64,000 bases of DNA from Ilyonectria destructans (lineage: Eukaryota; Ascomycota; Sordariomycetes; Hypocreales; Nectriaceae). The position numbers and the translations under genes are program-made. Positions within the stretch are counted from its first letter, which is position 1. Each line of letters begins with the position of its first letter. Below are positions 11,142 through 20,133 of the stretch, piece after piece. The notes beneath the pieces are model-generated. The model was not told where the DNA came from, did no database searches, and saw nothing but the letters and a program-made list of their open reading frames with translations. The stretch is taken from the NCBI GenBank assembly GCA_020740775.1, contig JAHEWK010000008.1:1674001-1738000 (forward strand). Reading direction: 5' to 3'.

Positions 11142-14100
11142 TTAATAATCCCAATCGTCTTCGTCTCCCCAGTCTCCGCCAGAGTAATCTGCCGCTGGCT
11201 TCTTTGCCCACTTATCGTCGACTGGGACCTGGGGCTTAGGTGCTGGAGGCTCAAGTCGGTTGACTTTGGGACTTGGGTCACCGCTCTTGACAGAGTTGGG
11301 CGAGTTGGGACCTGAGAAAAGGGGTGCTGGAGTCAAGGTACGGCTGTTGTCGGCGAAGGGAGTAGGTTCAGGCCGAGCATCAGCATTCTGTCGTTGAGAG
11401 GGAAGTACAAAGGGTGAAGGTGCCTCTTCTTGGACAGCCGGTGGTTCGTTGATGGGAGCACGGGAGCCTCTTAGGGGGGCAAGCGGAGCCGGCGTAGCAG
11501 TTTGAGTACCGCCCAGGGTCTGATGGAGATCCGTAGACCGTCTATATACCTGAACGACCTGGGGCCGCAATACAGGCTGTGTTTTAGCTTCAGAAACCTC
11601 AATCGTGGAGACGGACGCCGTATCCGAGAAATTATCAGTGGCATTTGACGGCATTCGTCCCAATGATGGAGGACCCATGTCGGACGGCACTGGACTTGGT
11701 TCTGGTGGAGGAGGAGTTAGAGCAGGTCGGGTTGATTCATGCCGGGGTGCTAAAGGTTCCATCGGAGGTGGTGTAGGGCAAGACTGCTCCAGAGAAACAT
11801 TGGCAGGTGGCTGTGATACGGGTCCAGTTGGGGGAGTAGCTCGGCCGAGTGGCATAGCAGCAGGACCCGAATTCTGGAGAGCTACCGAGGGGAATTGCCC
11901 TTGCTGTTGATGCTGTGGAGGTGCCATATTGCTTGGGATGCCAGGCTGCTGTTGGCCTTGGATGGTTTGTCCCTGCATTGGCTGTCCCTGCATTGGTTGT
12001 CCCTGCATTGGTTGTCCCTGCACTGGTTGTCCCTGCACTGGTTGTCCTTTAATGGGCTGTCCCGGCTGCCATACAGCAGGCTCCGCATACTCGCCGCCGC
12101 CCCAACTCGGGCGCGGGTTATGTGAAGAAGGCATGGGCGAGAATGCCTGGGTCTGAGGTGTCGTCGGACTTTGTGAGACTGACTTGGGTCCACCTTTGAA
12201 CCACTTGAGCCACTTCTTCTCCTTGGGACTGTCAACCGTTTGTGGTGGCACTGAGCCAGGCCGGGAGCCGGGAGCCACCGGTGACTGCGTGTTGGGGTTC
12301 CATGGCTGCTGACCTTGCGGGATTTGGACCTGTGGAGACATCCTCCCGTTTGGAGCTTGGCCTTGAGGAGGCATCTGCAGGTGTGGGCGCTGTCCTTGGG
12401 GTGGCATCTGGCCCGGTGGCATTTGTCCACCTGGGACCATGTGCATAGAAAGAGGTCTCTGCCCCCCTTGAGGCATCTGACCTGGCGGGATCTGTCCAGG
12501 AAGTGGTCGTTGTCCGATCTGTCCCTGAGGTGGCATCTGTCCCTGAGGTGGCATCTGTCCCTGAGGTGGCATCTGTCCCTGTGGCATCTGTCCACCCGGA
12601 GCCATATGCATGGAAAGAGGTCTTTGTCCACCCTGAGGCATCTGACCTGGTGGCATCTGGCCCTGGGGTGGGATTTGACCTGGCGGCATCTGTCCAGAAA
12701 CGGGTCGTTGTGCTCCCAGGGGAGTCTGACTCTGGGATGGCGGCTGGCCCGGTGGTAACTGTCCGGTCGGAGGCTTCTGACCCTGAGGCAACGTTTGTCC
12801 TGCAGGAGGCGCCTGTCCAGTTGTTTGGGGTGGTCCTTGTTGAGGTCGTCCCTGGGGGATCTGACCCTGGGCTGGCATCTGTCCAGGCTGAGGTGGGGGT
12901 CCCTGTCCTCGAGGAGGGCCTTGGGGTGGAGGCTGGGTTTGTAATGGTGCCTGACTCTGGGGAATCTGGCCCTGGATGATCTGTGTTTTCTGGAGAGGCA
13001 TCTGTCCTCCTGGGGGCATCTGACCTTGAGGGGGGATTTGTCCCTGCTGGGGAGGCATTTGTCCTTGAGGCGGCATCTGCCCTGGGCGGGACATCTGGTC
13101 TTGGCGTTGCATCGACCCAGGTGGAGGAGCCTGTCCTTTTGAAGGTTTGCGTTGCAGAGAGGCCTGGTTTTGGGGAGGCATCTGTCTAGGAGGGGGGATT
13201 TGGCCCTGAGGAGGTGCTTGCCCCTGTGGTGGCATCTGCCCAGTTGATGATCCTTGTCCTCTCGAGGGCTTCCTCTTCAAAGGCGCTGGAGCTTGAACCG
13301 GCATCTGTCCAGGAGGCATCCCTCCTTGAGCCATCTGGGTCTGGGGAGGGAACTGGCCTTGAGGAGGGAACTGGCCTTGAGGAGGGAATTGGCCTTGAGG
13401 AGGAAACTGGCCCTGTGGGGGAAACTGGCCTTGGGGAGGCATTTGCTGAGGCATTTGCTGAGGCATCTGCTGAGGAGCCTGTCCCTGAGGAACCATCCTC
13501 CCAGGTTCCTCCCAGCCCTGAGGCACAACATTTTGCGCAGGGCTCTCAGCGTGCACCTCGGTCCCTGGTGTTGTCTGCAGGCTCTGCCGGCGACTACCTT
13601 GGGGCGACTGCTGCAACGAAGCCAAAGAACTGCGTCGCGTGTGGGCTAGTGACTGGCTCGACGATCGACTGAGCGCCACGTGTGCAGTCTCCTCGTGCTC
13701 CTCGATGCGCCCAAGATATTGCGGGCCCATCGGCGGCGTCCCTGGGTAGGGAGCAGGAAGTTGCTGTGGGGGAGGCTGCTGCTGCTGCTGCGGGATAGTA
13801 TTGCCTTGGGGCGGTTGGCGAAGGGAGTGGGAGCGTTTCACCAATGGCTCGGTGTGAGAAGCCGAAGAGAGTGGTGACTGTCCTGGGGGGAGAGACATGC
13901 GCTTCGCCGAGTCTGATCGACCAATTGACTTCTTGCGTAACTTGTTCTGGGCCGCGACGGCATGGCCTTGGCCCTCGACGTTGTGCATGGTGAAGTAGGA
14001 TCCGGGATCTGCCTGCTGGCTGGCCGGTACCGAGGGTGGCGTCGGCGTGAAGCCCTGGCTCCCTGAGCCTTGGGAGACGGGAGACGGTGTGTAGTTGGGT

Positions 14101-16382
14101 TGGCTGAGGGCCTGGTTAAGCGACGCGGTTGACGAAGCTCGACGGCTGTTGTCCATCGGGGAGGGGGTCTGCAGCGGAGCCATGGAGGAGATGCTGCCGG
14201 ACCGTGATTCCAGGGGAGAGACGACATCATTAGCTAAAGACGAGTGCCGGCGCCTGTACTGTGACGGATCCTGAGCAGGCTCATCCGGAGGGTATGGGGT
14301 ATTAGTCTGTCGAAGTGGCCTTGGGTCGTCGGGAGGGTATGGTGTGTTGGTCTGTCGAAGTGGTCTTGGTTCATCTGGAGGATATGGGGTTCCCGTCTGT
14401 CGTGGAGGCATATCGTCAGATGGGTATCCGGCCTGTGGTTGAGTGCCAACCCGCCTTAATGGCTGGATCTGAGGAGCAGCAAACGGAGCATCTTGTGGCG
14501 GCGGCACCGTTGATGACATCCCCTGAACGCGGCCTTGGTACGGGAGATTCATGCCCTGTTGCTGAGATAGTCTGGGGTCCTGTTGGCCTGCGCCTTGCTG
14601 GTGATCGAATGGTTGAGGTTGGCCACCTCCCATCATCATATCCGGCATCACGGTCGCCGGCCTCGTTGGCTGTTGAATTCGTTGCGCTGCTTGCGGATCC
14701 TGAACCACCGGATGGCCTCCTTGAATCATTGAAACCGGTCTTTGCGATGAGGGCTGATCCGGGGCAGTGTTCACTCGCTGGACGCCCATCCGCGGCTCTT
14801 CCTGTTGTCGCTGCTGCTGCTTCAGGGGAGAAGGGGTCATTGATGCCGGGTGCTGGCCATGCTTAGGAGGCACATAACCTGAAGCTAATGGCGGTGCCTG
14901 GTTAGAGTTGAAGGTCTGGGACTGCCCCTGCTGAGGCTGCTGGCCTGGCTGTGACGGAGCCCGTTGGCGTGCGGGTCGTAGAACGGACGGGAACTTTGAG
15001 ATCCCTCCGTTGAGAGGCGCCAGACCAGGGCCATTCTCGACACCAGCCGGAGCTTGGGGTTGAATACTGGTGTCAACGGCCATGACCGGCGGGGACGGGG
15101 CCTTGGTTTGGCCTGGTGCGTCGAGGGGCTCTTTTCGCGGAACTTGCGGCGGCGCAAGAGCGGCTGGGATGTCAGCGCGGTTGACGTCCATAGACTGGCC
15201 CGGCTTAAGGCCCATCATGAGAGATCGCTCACGCTGCAGAAGTGAGATTCGCTTCATATCGTCATCCCTCAAGTCCCTCGTGGGTGTCGATATTCGGGGA
15301 TTCTCTGGCATAGCCATGCTCGGCTTGTAGGCCTGGAACCCGCTGGGCACTTCCTCCCTGGGGTTCCTTTCAACACTCAGCGGCTGAACCATGTCCTGCG
15401 GTGGGGCATCTTTCGTGTGATCTCGCAGGCTACCTGGGGCAAGCATGGGCTCCGGGTTGGGCTTCGGCTCAATGGGACTGGTGCTCTCTGGCAGCTCTGC
15501 GTAGCCCTCGGGCACCGCCGTCTCAATGGGGGCGAGCACCATGTTGTCGGCCATCTCGACCGGGTCCGGGTTCGTCTCGACGCGCGCCGGGGCGGTGTCG
15601 AACGTGGGCATTTCAGCGACAATGCCCACTGGGTCAAATTGCTGGAATGGTTCCTGGACGGGCAGCTCGTGGAAGACTAGCTCCTCGGGGACAGTAGGTG
15701 GGATGGCCATGGTGACGGGCTCTCCCATGACAGCTTGAGACATGACGGGACCGCCCATGATGGGGCCGCCCATGGTGGGATCGCTCATCATGAACCCATC
15801 TGGGACAGGCGCCGCCTGCACAGACGCCCGCGCAACCTCGCTGTTCATGACGTGCGGCGTCGTGCGTTCGCTGGCCACGGGACTGACGCCCTTGCCCGCC
15901 GGGGGAGTTGCCTGCGGAGTCCACTCAACGCGATCCTCGATGCCGCCGGCCACGACCCTCCGCGCCGCCTCCTCCTCCTCCTCGGCCAGCGGGCTCACGT
16001 CATTGTAAGTGCCGGGGCCTAGGAACATGAAGCTCTCAGGCTGGAACACGGCGTCCTCGCCGATGTCGTCCTCCCAGACGGAGCTCACGGGCATGGCCGA
16101 CGCCGACATGCCGCTCTTCCACGCGCCGCCATTAGCCCCGCTTCCGCCGCCCGCTCGCCCTGGGTTGCTCGTGCTCGTGCTCGCCTGCCGCTTGACCTGC
16201 TGCTGCGACTCGAGGCGTTCCTCAGGGGCCAAGGCCGGGGCCGGTGAGGCGGCGTCGATGAAGTCGGGGAACTCATCGCCCTCCTTGGGGAAGTGGTATT
16301 GGATGTGGCCGGTGGGCTTGTACTTGTAGAACCAACGCTGGCCGTCGTAGTCCCATTCCCAGTTTTCAGGAAGGCCAGACAT
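11142..16382 (-). CDS. Giant WW-like Pro/Gln/Gly-repeat protein
   Basis: One uninterrupted frame of 1,746 residues. The start is the ATG encoding MSGLPENWEW; the frame stays open 49 codons further upstream, but only a TTG could initiate there. Residues 3-38 resemble a WW domain: LP-x-x-W, then an aromatic cluster and a conserved Pro, with Tyr-His-Phe where the second Trp normally sits. The middle is disordered and consists mostly of QG-[QMPF] repeats such as PPQGQF and PPQGQM, plus three copies of a TNTPYPPD unit. The C terminus is acidic and aromatic (WGDEDDWDY) and may be a conserved short motif. Such a layout suggests a scaffold binding proline-rich partners or forming condensates. That is inference, and no enzyme domain is visible. 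The repeats make length variation between strains likely. Confidence 0.85.
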   Translation of the reverse strand: MSGLPENWEWDYDGQRWFYKYKPTGHIQYHFPKEGDEFPDFIDAASPAPALAPEERLESQQQVKRQASTSTSNPGRAGGGSGANGGAWKSGMSASAMPVSSVWEDDIGEDAVFQPESFMFLGPGTYNDVSPLAEEEEEAARRVVAGGIEDRVEWTPQATPPAGKGVSPVASERTTPHVMNSEVARASVQAAPVPDGFMMSDPTMGGPIMGGPVMSQAVMGEPVTMAIPPTVPEELVFHELPVQEPFQQFDPVGIVAEMPTFDTAPARVETNPDPVEMADNMVLAPIETAVPEGYAELPESTSPIEPKPNPEPMLAPGSLRDHTKDAPPQDMVQPLSVERNPREEVPSGFQAYKPSMAMPENPRISTPTRDLRDDDMKRISLLQRERSLMMGLKPGQSMDVNRADIPAALAPPQVPRKEPLDAPGQTKAPSPPVMAVDTSIQPQAPAGVENGPGLAPLNGGISKFPSVLRPARQRAPSQPGQQPQQGQSQTFNSNQAPPLASGYVPPKHGQHPASMTPSPLKQQQRQQEEPRMGVQRVNTAPDQPSSQRPVSMIQGGHPVVQDPQAAQRIQQPTRPATVMPDMMMGGGQPQPFDHQQGAGQQDPRLSQQQGMNLPYQGRVQGMSSTVPPPQDAPFAAPQIQPLRRVGTQPQAGYPSDDMPPRQTGTPYPPDEPRPLRQTNTPYPPDDPRPLRQTNTPYPPDEPAQDPSQYRRRHSSLANDVVSPLESRSGSISSMAPLQTPSPMDNSRRASSTASLNQALSQPNYTPSPVSQGSGSQGFTPTPPSVPASQQADPGSYFTMHNVEGQGHAVAAQNKLRKKSIGRSDSAKRMSLPPGQSPLSSASHTEPLVKRSHSLRQPPQGNTIPQQQQQPPPQQLPAPYPGTPPMGPQYLGRIEEHEETAHVALSRSSSQSLAHTRRSSLASLQQSPQGSRRQSLQTTPGTEVHAESPAQNVVPQGWEEPGRMVPQGQAPQQMPQQMPQQMPPQGQFPPQGQFPPQGQFPPQGQFPPQGQFPPQTQMAQGGMPPGQMPVQAPAPLKRKPSRGQGSSTGQMPPQGQAPPQGQIPPPRQMPPQNQASLQRKPSKGQAPPPGSMQRQDQMSRPGQMPPQGQMPPQQGQIPPQGQMPPGGQMPLQKTQIIQGQIPQSQAPLQTQPPPQGPPRGQGPPPQPGQMPAQGQIPQGRPQQGPPQTTGQAPPAGQTLPQGQKPPTGQLPPGQPPSQSQTPLGAQRPVSGQMPPGQIPPQGQMPPGQMPQGGQRPLSMHMAPGGQMPQGQMPPQGQMPPQGQMPPQGQIGQRPLPGQIPPGQMPQGGQRPLSMHMVPGGQMPPGQMPPQGQRPHLQMPPQGQAPNGRMSPQVQIPQGQQPWNPNTQSPVAPGSRPGSVPPQTVDSPKEKKWLKWFKGGPKSVSQSPTTPQTQAFSPMPSSHNPRPSWGGGEYAEPAVWQPGQPIKGQPVQGQPVQGQPMQGQPMQGQPMQGQTIQGQQQPGIPSNMAPPQHQQQGQFPSVALQNSGPAAMPLGRATPPTGPVSQPPANVSLEQSCPTPPPMEPLAPRHESTRPALTPPPPEPSPVPSDMGPPSLGRMPSNATDNFSDTASVSTIEVSEAKTQPVLRPQVVQVYRRSTDLHQTLGGTQTATPAPLAPLRGSRAPINEPPAVQEEAPSPFVLPSQRQNADARPEPTPFADNSRTLTPAPLFSGPNSPNSVKSGDPSPKVNRLEPPAPKPQVPVDDKWAKKPAADYSGGDWGDEDDWDY
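11965..12060. repeat. 15-bp coding minisatellite (QGQP[M/V] repeats)
   Basis: About six near-identical 15-bp units built on TGTCCCTGCATTGGT encode GQPMQ or GQPVQ pentapeptides in the WW-like protein. The near-perfect DNA identity points to recent expansion. Confidence 0.8.
12515..12590. repeat. 18-bp coding minisatellite (PPQGQM repeats)
   Basis: Four near-identical 18-bp units (TCCCTGAGGTGGCATCTG) encode hexapeptide repeats. The flanks carry two copies of a longer block encoding GGQRPLSMHM, near 12430-12470 and 12590-12640, which indicates a larger segmental duplication inside the gene. Confidence 0.75.
13336..13440. repeat. 18-bp coding minisatellite (PPQGQF repeats)
   Basis: Five to six near-identical 18-bp units (AACTGGCCTTGAGGAGGG) encode PPQGQF repeats of the WW-like protein. 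Confidence 0.8.
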
Positions 16383-17619
16383 GGTGTGTTCGTAGCCCTT
16401 CTCAGGGTTTGTCGTGGTGGGATCTCGTTCTCGCCGTTTTGGATCGCCTTGGTGCTGGAGGTGTTGTTGGGCTGCGCAGCTCGCTCTGCATCGTTTGGGT
16501 TCGTCGGGTCGCCTCGTCGGGTCGGTCAATCACTCGATGCTCGCTACGAGTTAGGGGGTCATGCAGGGCGCAAGCCGGGCAAACAGAGGCGTATGCAATG
16601 CAGCGACACCGGGCGCTTTGCCTCTCTGCAGTGAACACGTCGTCGCAGTCTCTCGCCTGAGCCCCGTGCCTGAATCCTGAGGTCGGAGGGACAAAGTGGC
16701 ACAGACACGCCGGGCAGCTGGTTAATCAATGTCAAGTCATTCGGGACCAGCCTGATTTCCGCGGCACTGAGCCGCCCACTAACGTCGAGCCAAGACAGAG
16801 GCTGAGCCTCCAGGCGCACCACTATTGGACGCTCCGTGTAAGGCGCTCCCGCGGCGCTCCCCAGGCGCTGGCTAGGAAATGCGAGGGTCCCGTTTCTGGC
16901 GGTGCGGAGGTGGTGCAGCGCAGCCTTAGCACAATTTCGGGGTCCTCAACCCGCTTCTGGACCCCGAACTAGCACCTGCTAGTGGCTAGCCCTGCTGGAT
17001 GGGCTGTTAAAAGTGTTAATTAGGTGACGGATCGAGCATCGCCGTCGCTATGGGTGCTGGGGCATCGCTCTAAACAAGACTCTGTCGTGGAGTATTCCAG
17101 GCCCTGGGCTTGTCTGCACAAACATTGTCGCCTCGCCCAGCTCTCTTCAATTGGCTTTTGTCCCATGACCCAATGGAACCCAGCTCTCCTCCCTCGCAGG
17201 GCTGATCAATGGGGTTACATTTTACCCGCTTGCTGTCCCCTGCTCCTCCAGCGCCTATCCCTGCCCCATGTTTCATCCGGGCACCTAAGCTTTCTGGGCC
17301 CATGATTCAGTGGCAGTGCTCGCAAATCCACCATAAAGTCATTGCAGCCAACATCTCCATGTCTAATCTAATTATTCCGCCTCCTAGCCGTAGTTGTTGA
17401 AAAAGAAAACACACTGAAACGCAGTCTCAGAGCCATCATTGAATATAGCATCGTGCCTAAACAAAGCATCACACAACGCAAGAGGGGTGCCGTGTCATGG
17501 CATGGAGTGCATGATGAAAAATAAAATGTTTTTGAGACAACGTATCTCAATATGCCAAACCAAACTTTCTATCGTACTTCTAAAATAGTCATAACGTGTC
17601 ATCAATTGCCGTCTGTTTC
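16383..17619. other. Intergenic, promoter of the WW-like gene
   Basis: No gene recognised. The stretch lies between the start of the WW-like gene and the 3' end of the channel gene, both on the minus strand. The first 150 bases stay open in frame with the WW-like gene but lack an ATG and are probably leader. Confidence 0.5.
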
Positions 17620-20133
17620 TCAGACAATATCACCTTGTCTTTGACTTTTCGACTTGCTCCGTAACCGGCTGCCAAACATGCGTGATCGACTCTCTGATGT
17701 CCGCACACGTTCGAGGCCCGACGAGCTCGCTCGTGGTGACGCATCCTGCTCCGCCTGAAAAGCGTGGTCCTTCTCCCTGATAGATGCTAGGCGGTGTGCC
17801 TGAACCTGCTCCTTTCGTGTCTCAAACACATCTTGGAAGTCCATGTTCGTGTCCAACGCCGCTCGATCTGCTCGTTCCGCTAGCTCCGCTCGTTCGGCGC
17901 GGCTGTATGTCGACTTTGAACGAGAGATTGGCGGGGCCTCATAGTTGTTGTGGTTCTGTTCTTTTCCATATGCAGGAGGCGGTTGCGGGCCTGTCCAGAA
18001 CATAGGGTGCTCGCGGCTACCACCGGGGTCAACTCGGTAAGGGGCCTGGATGCCGATATCCACCATCTGTGTCATGAGCTCCGTGCAGAACTTGTTGTGT
18101 CGGTTAAGGCGCAGCAACTCGTTCTGAAAATTACTCTTGTGGAAGAAGATAATGTTCATGGTGCAAGACCGCACCTCATCAAGGGTTCGCATCTCGCTAA
18201 TGATACGGGGTTGGTAGTCGCGCTTGTTGGCCAAGCAAAAGTCGAGCATCCGAGCCTTCAGCTCATCGATCATATGAGCAGGGGTTCCGAAGCGCATCTT
18301 GAGTTGAATGGGGTCGGCCAACCCGTTAGATCGACGCTGGTTGAGAATAAAGAGAGTGTTGAGAAGTGAGTTAGGAGCCTGCACGATGTGGCCTTCCATT
18401 TTCTTAAACTCAGTGTACAAAAGAGATATCTCCGTGACATAATAATCGTCACCCGTCATTGTAGCGCCCGTATTACCATAGACTGTGATACGATCGCCGA
18501 CATCGAAGGGGTGCTTGACGAAAACGAAGATGATGGATTGGAGGAACTCCTGTGCCGTCGCTTGGAGCACCCATGCAAGACCCAAAACCACGGTGCCTGC
18601 GGAGCCAAGGGCGGCGGCAGCAGAACCCGAAAGAATCGAAATGAAGACGATAACGGTGATGACGAAGATGACGAACAGGAAGACTTTGTCGAGTTTCTTA
18701 ATGACGGAGTCGAGATCCTTCAGGGAAGCCGCAATTGCCTTCTTCTCGAGGTGAATCTCATTGCACACAGCCTCCATCTCTTCCAGGGAGATATCGCCGT
18801 TCAGGTCCTTGTCGAACAAGTAAAACGCACACTCGGCCTCTTCCTCAGTATGGAAAATAGCTTGCAGATCCTCGAGGTAGACAAGCTCACGTCCATCCTT
18901 TACGACGCTCCGATAGATGAGTCGAGCAAGAGTCTGAGCTGAGGCTGTCGTGCGTAGCAATTCGGATATGACCTTGCGAGGGTGGTTGTTATTCACTTTG
19001 CGGCCAATCAAGTCGTTGCCGACACGACCGGCAACATAACCAACTTTGCTCAACGCCTGGCGTGCGTTGTCCTGCAGGGTCTGCATCGGGGTCTGAGTAC
19101 CACTGGCCGAGGCGCTGTTGCCGCGCTGCCAGAAGTAGTCCGGCTCCGCGTTATGGGCCTTCGCGTACTCGAAGAGTTCGACGAGTTGGCTGATGTCAGC
19201 TTTGTTGTTGTCGATACGGGTAGCATAGGTACGCTGGTGAAATGAAGTGGCGATCCATTGAATGAGGATCTTCTCGACAAAGTTGAGTGTAGCCAAGGTG
19301 AATAGAGCAATTATGACCTTATTGACGATACCAATCCACTTTTGTTCGACTTCTGGTTTAGAAGGGACCCGGTGATCATTGATCGTTGGCATAAAAGAAA
19401 TCAAGACGGCGAGCATCCAGAGGAAGAGGGCCGTGTGAAGGTCAAGCTCGGCACCAATATCCCTCCACTTCTTGGATGTAGTTGATCCAAAGAGTTTGGC
19501 AACAGCCTGAAAGGTCCATGGCATCAGACTGGTAATCATCCGTGACACCCAGAGAGAACCCCAGACAATCTCGAGCCATATGCCGAACCACATTATATAG
19601 ACTCCGCCGGTGCCACCAACAGCACGGTCCTTGGTGTTGAATGCGAGAGCGCCGAGTAGGACCGGGATCAAAAGGAGAGCCGCTCCAGGGAAGACGTACA
19701 CCAGGTAGCGGACGAATCGAGGAAACTTGCGAAGAAATATCCACAACTTAACCAAAGTGGCATCGGTATGCTTTTTCTTCTCGGGATGGAACGTCTCGGA
19801 GGGCATAGGTTGGTTGAAGGCATCCTCAGGTTCCACATGGTGGACGCGTTTTGAGTGGCCATCCTGCTCCTCCTCAGATACTGCACGCTCAATACGGAGG
19901 AGTTCGAGGTCATCGTTGAAGCGGGTTGCGTTGGCGCGCTGCTCAGAAGGTGAGACAAGGCTGTGAGAGTCATTCGTTTCGTGGTTGGCCGTCAGTGTGT
20001 TGAAGGTGTCGAGTGATGGTGCCGAGTGTGGTACTGGATGTTTCTCATCGATAGGCCTCTCAGGAGACCTCTCTGGCTGTTTTTCGGAGTTTACCGTCTC
20101 GCGATGTGGTTGCGGATCAGTTGTGCCCGCCAT
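17620..20133 (-). CDS. MscS-family mechanosensitive channel with EF-hand
   Basis: A single-exon frame of 837 residues from an ATG with good context. The N terminus (1-130) is polar. Hydrophobic segments lie near 138-165, 178-200, 232-250, 265-295 and 482-515. An EF-hand loop (DKDLNGDISLEE) sits near residue 438, in the cytosolic stretch before the pore helix. The last helix is Ala/Gly-rich (GSAAAALGSAG), as in MscS TM3, and is followed by the beta domain with the VKHPFDVGDRI signature near 540. Fungal relatives (fission yeast Msy1/Msy2 type) sit in endoplasmic reticulum membranes and shape calcium signals during hypo-osmotic swelling, with the EF-hand as calcium sensor. The C-terminal tail is basic and Ser/Arg-rich. 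The domain order matches the fungal family and nothing is broken. Confidence 0.92.
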   Translation of the reverse strand: MAGTTDPQPHRETVNSEKQPERSPERPIDEKHPVPHSAPSLDTFNTLTANHETNDSHSLVSPSEQRANATRFNDDLELLRIERAVSEEEQDGHSKRVHHVEPEDAFNQPMPSETFHPEKKKHTDATLVKLWIFLRKFPRFVRYLVYVFPGAALLLIPVLLGALAFNTKDRAVGGTGGVYIMWFGIWLEIVWGSLWVSRMITSLMPWTFQAVAKLFGSTTSKKWRDIGAELDLHTALFLWMLAVLISFMPTINDHRVPSKPEVEQKWIGIVNKVIIALFTLATLNFVEKILIQWIATSFHQRTYATRIDNNKADISQLVELFEYAKAHNAEPDYFWQRGNSASASGTQTPMQTLQDNARQALSKVGYVAGRVGNDLIGRKVNNNHPRKVISELLRTTASAQTLARLIYRSVVKDGRELVYLEDLQAIFHTEEEAECAFYLFDKDLNGDISLEEMEAVCNEIHLEKKAIAASLKDLDSVIKKLDKVFLFVIFVITVIVFISILSGSAAAALGSAGTVVLGLAWVLQATAQEFLQSIIFVFVKHPFDVGDRITVYGNTGATMTGDDYYVTEISLLYTEFKKMEGHIVQAPNSLLNTLFILNQRRSNGLADPIQLKMRFGTPAHMIDELKARMLDFCLANKRDYQPRIISEMRTLDEVRSCTMNIIFFHKSNFQNELLRLNRHNKFCTELMTQMVDIGIQAPYRVDPGGSREHPMFWTGPQPPPAYGKEQNHNNYEAPPISRSKSTYSRAERAELAERADRAALDTNMDFQDVFETRKEQVQAHRLASIREKDHAFQAEQDASPRASSSGLERVRTSESRSRMFGSRLRSKSKSQRQGDIV

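Noticed and set aside
12503..12979. Open frames on the plus strand opposite the repeat region
   Set aside because: They are shadows of the minisatellite coding sequence, with monotonous Val/Ser/Glu or Trp/His/Leu repeats.
16383..16529. 49-codon upstream extension of the WW-like protein
   Set aside because: It could only start at TTG, and the WW-like module begins right at the ATG at 16382.
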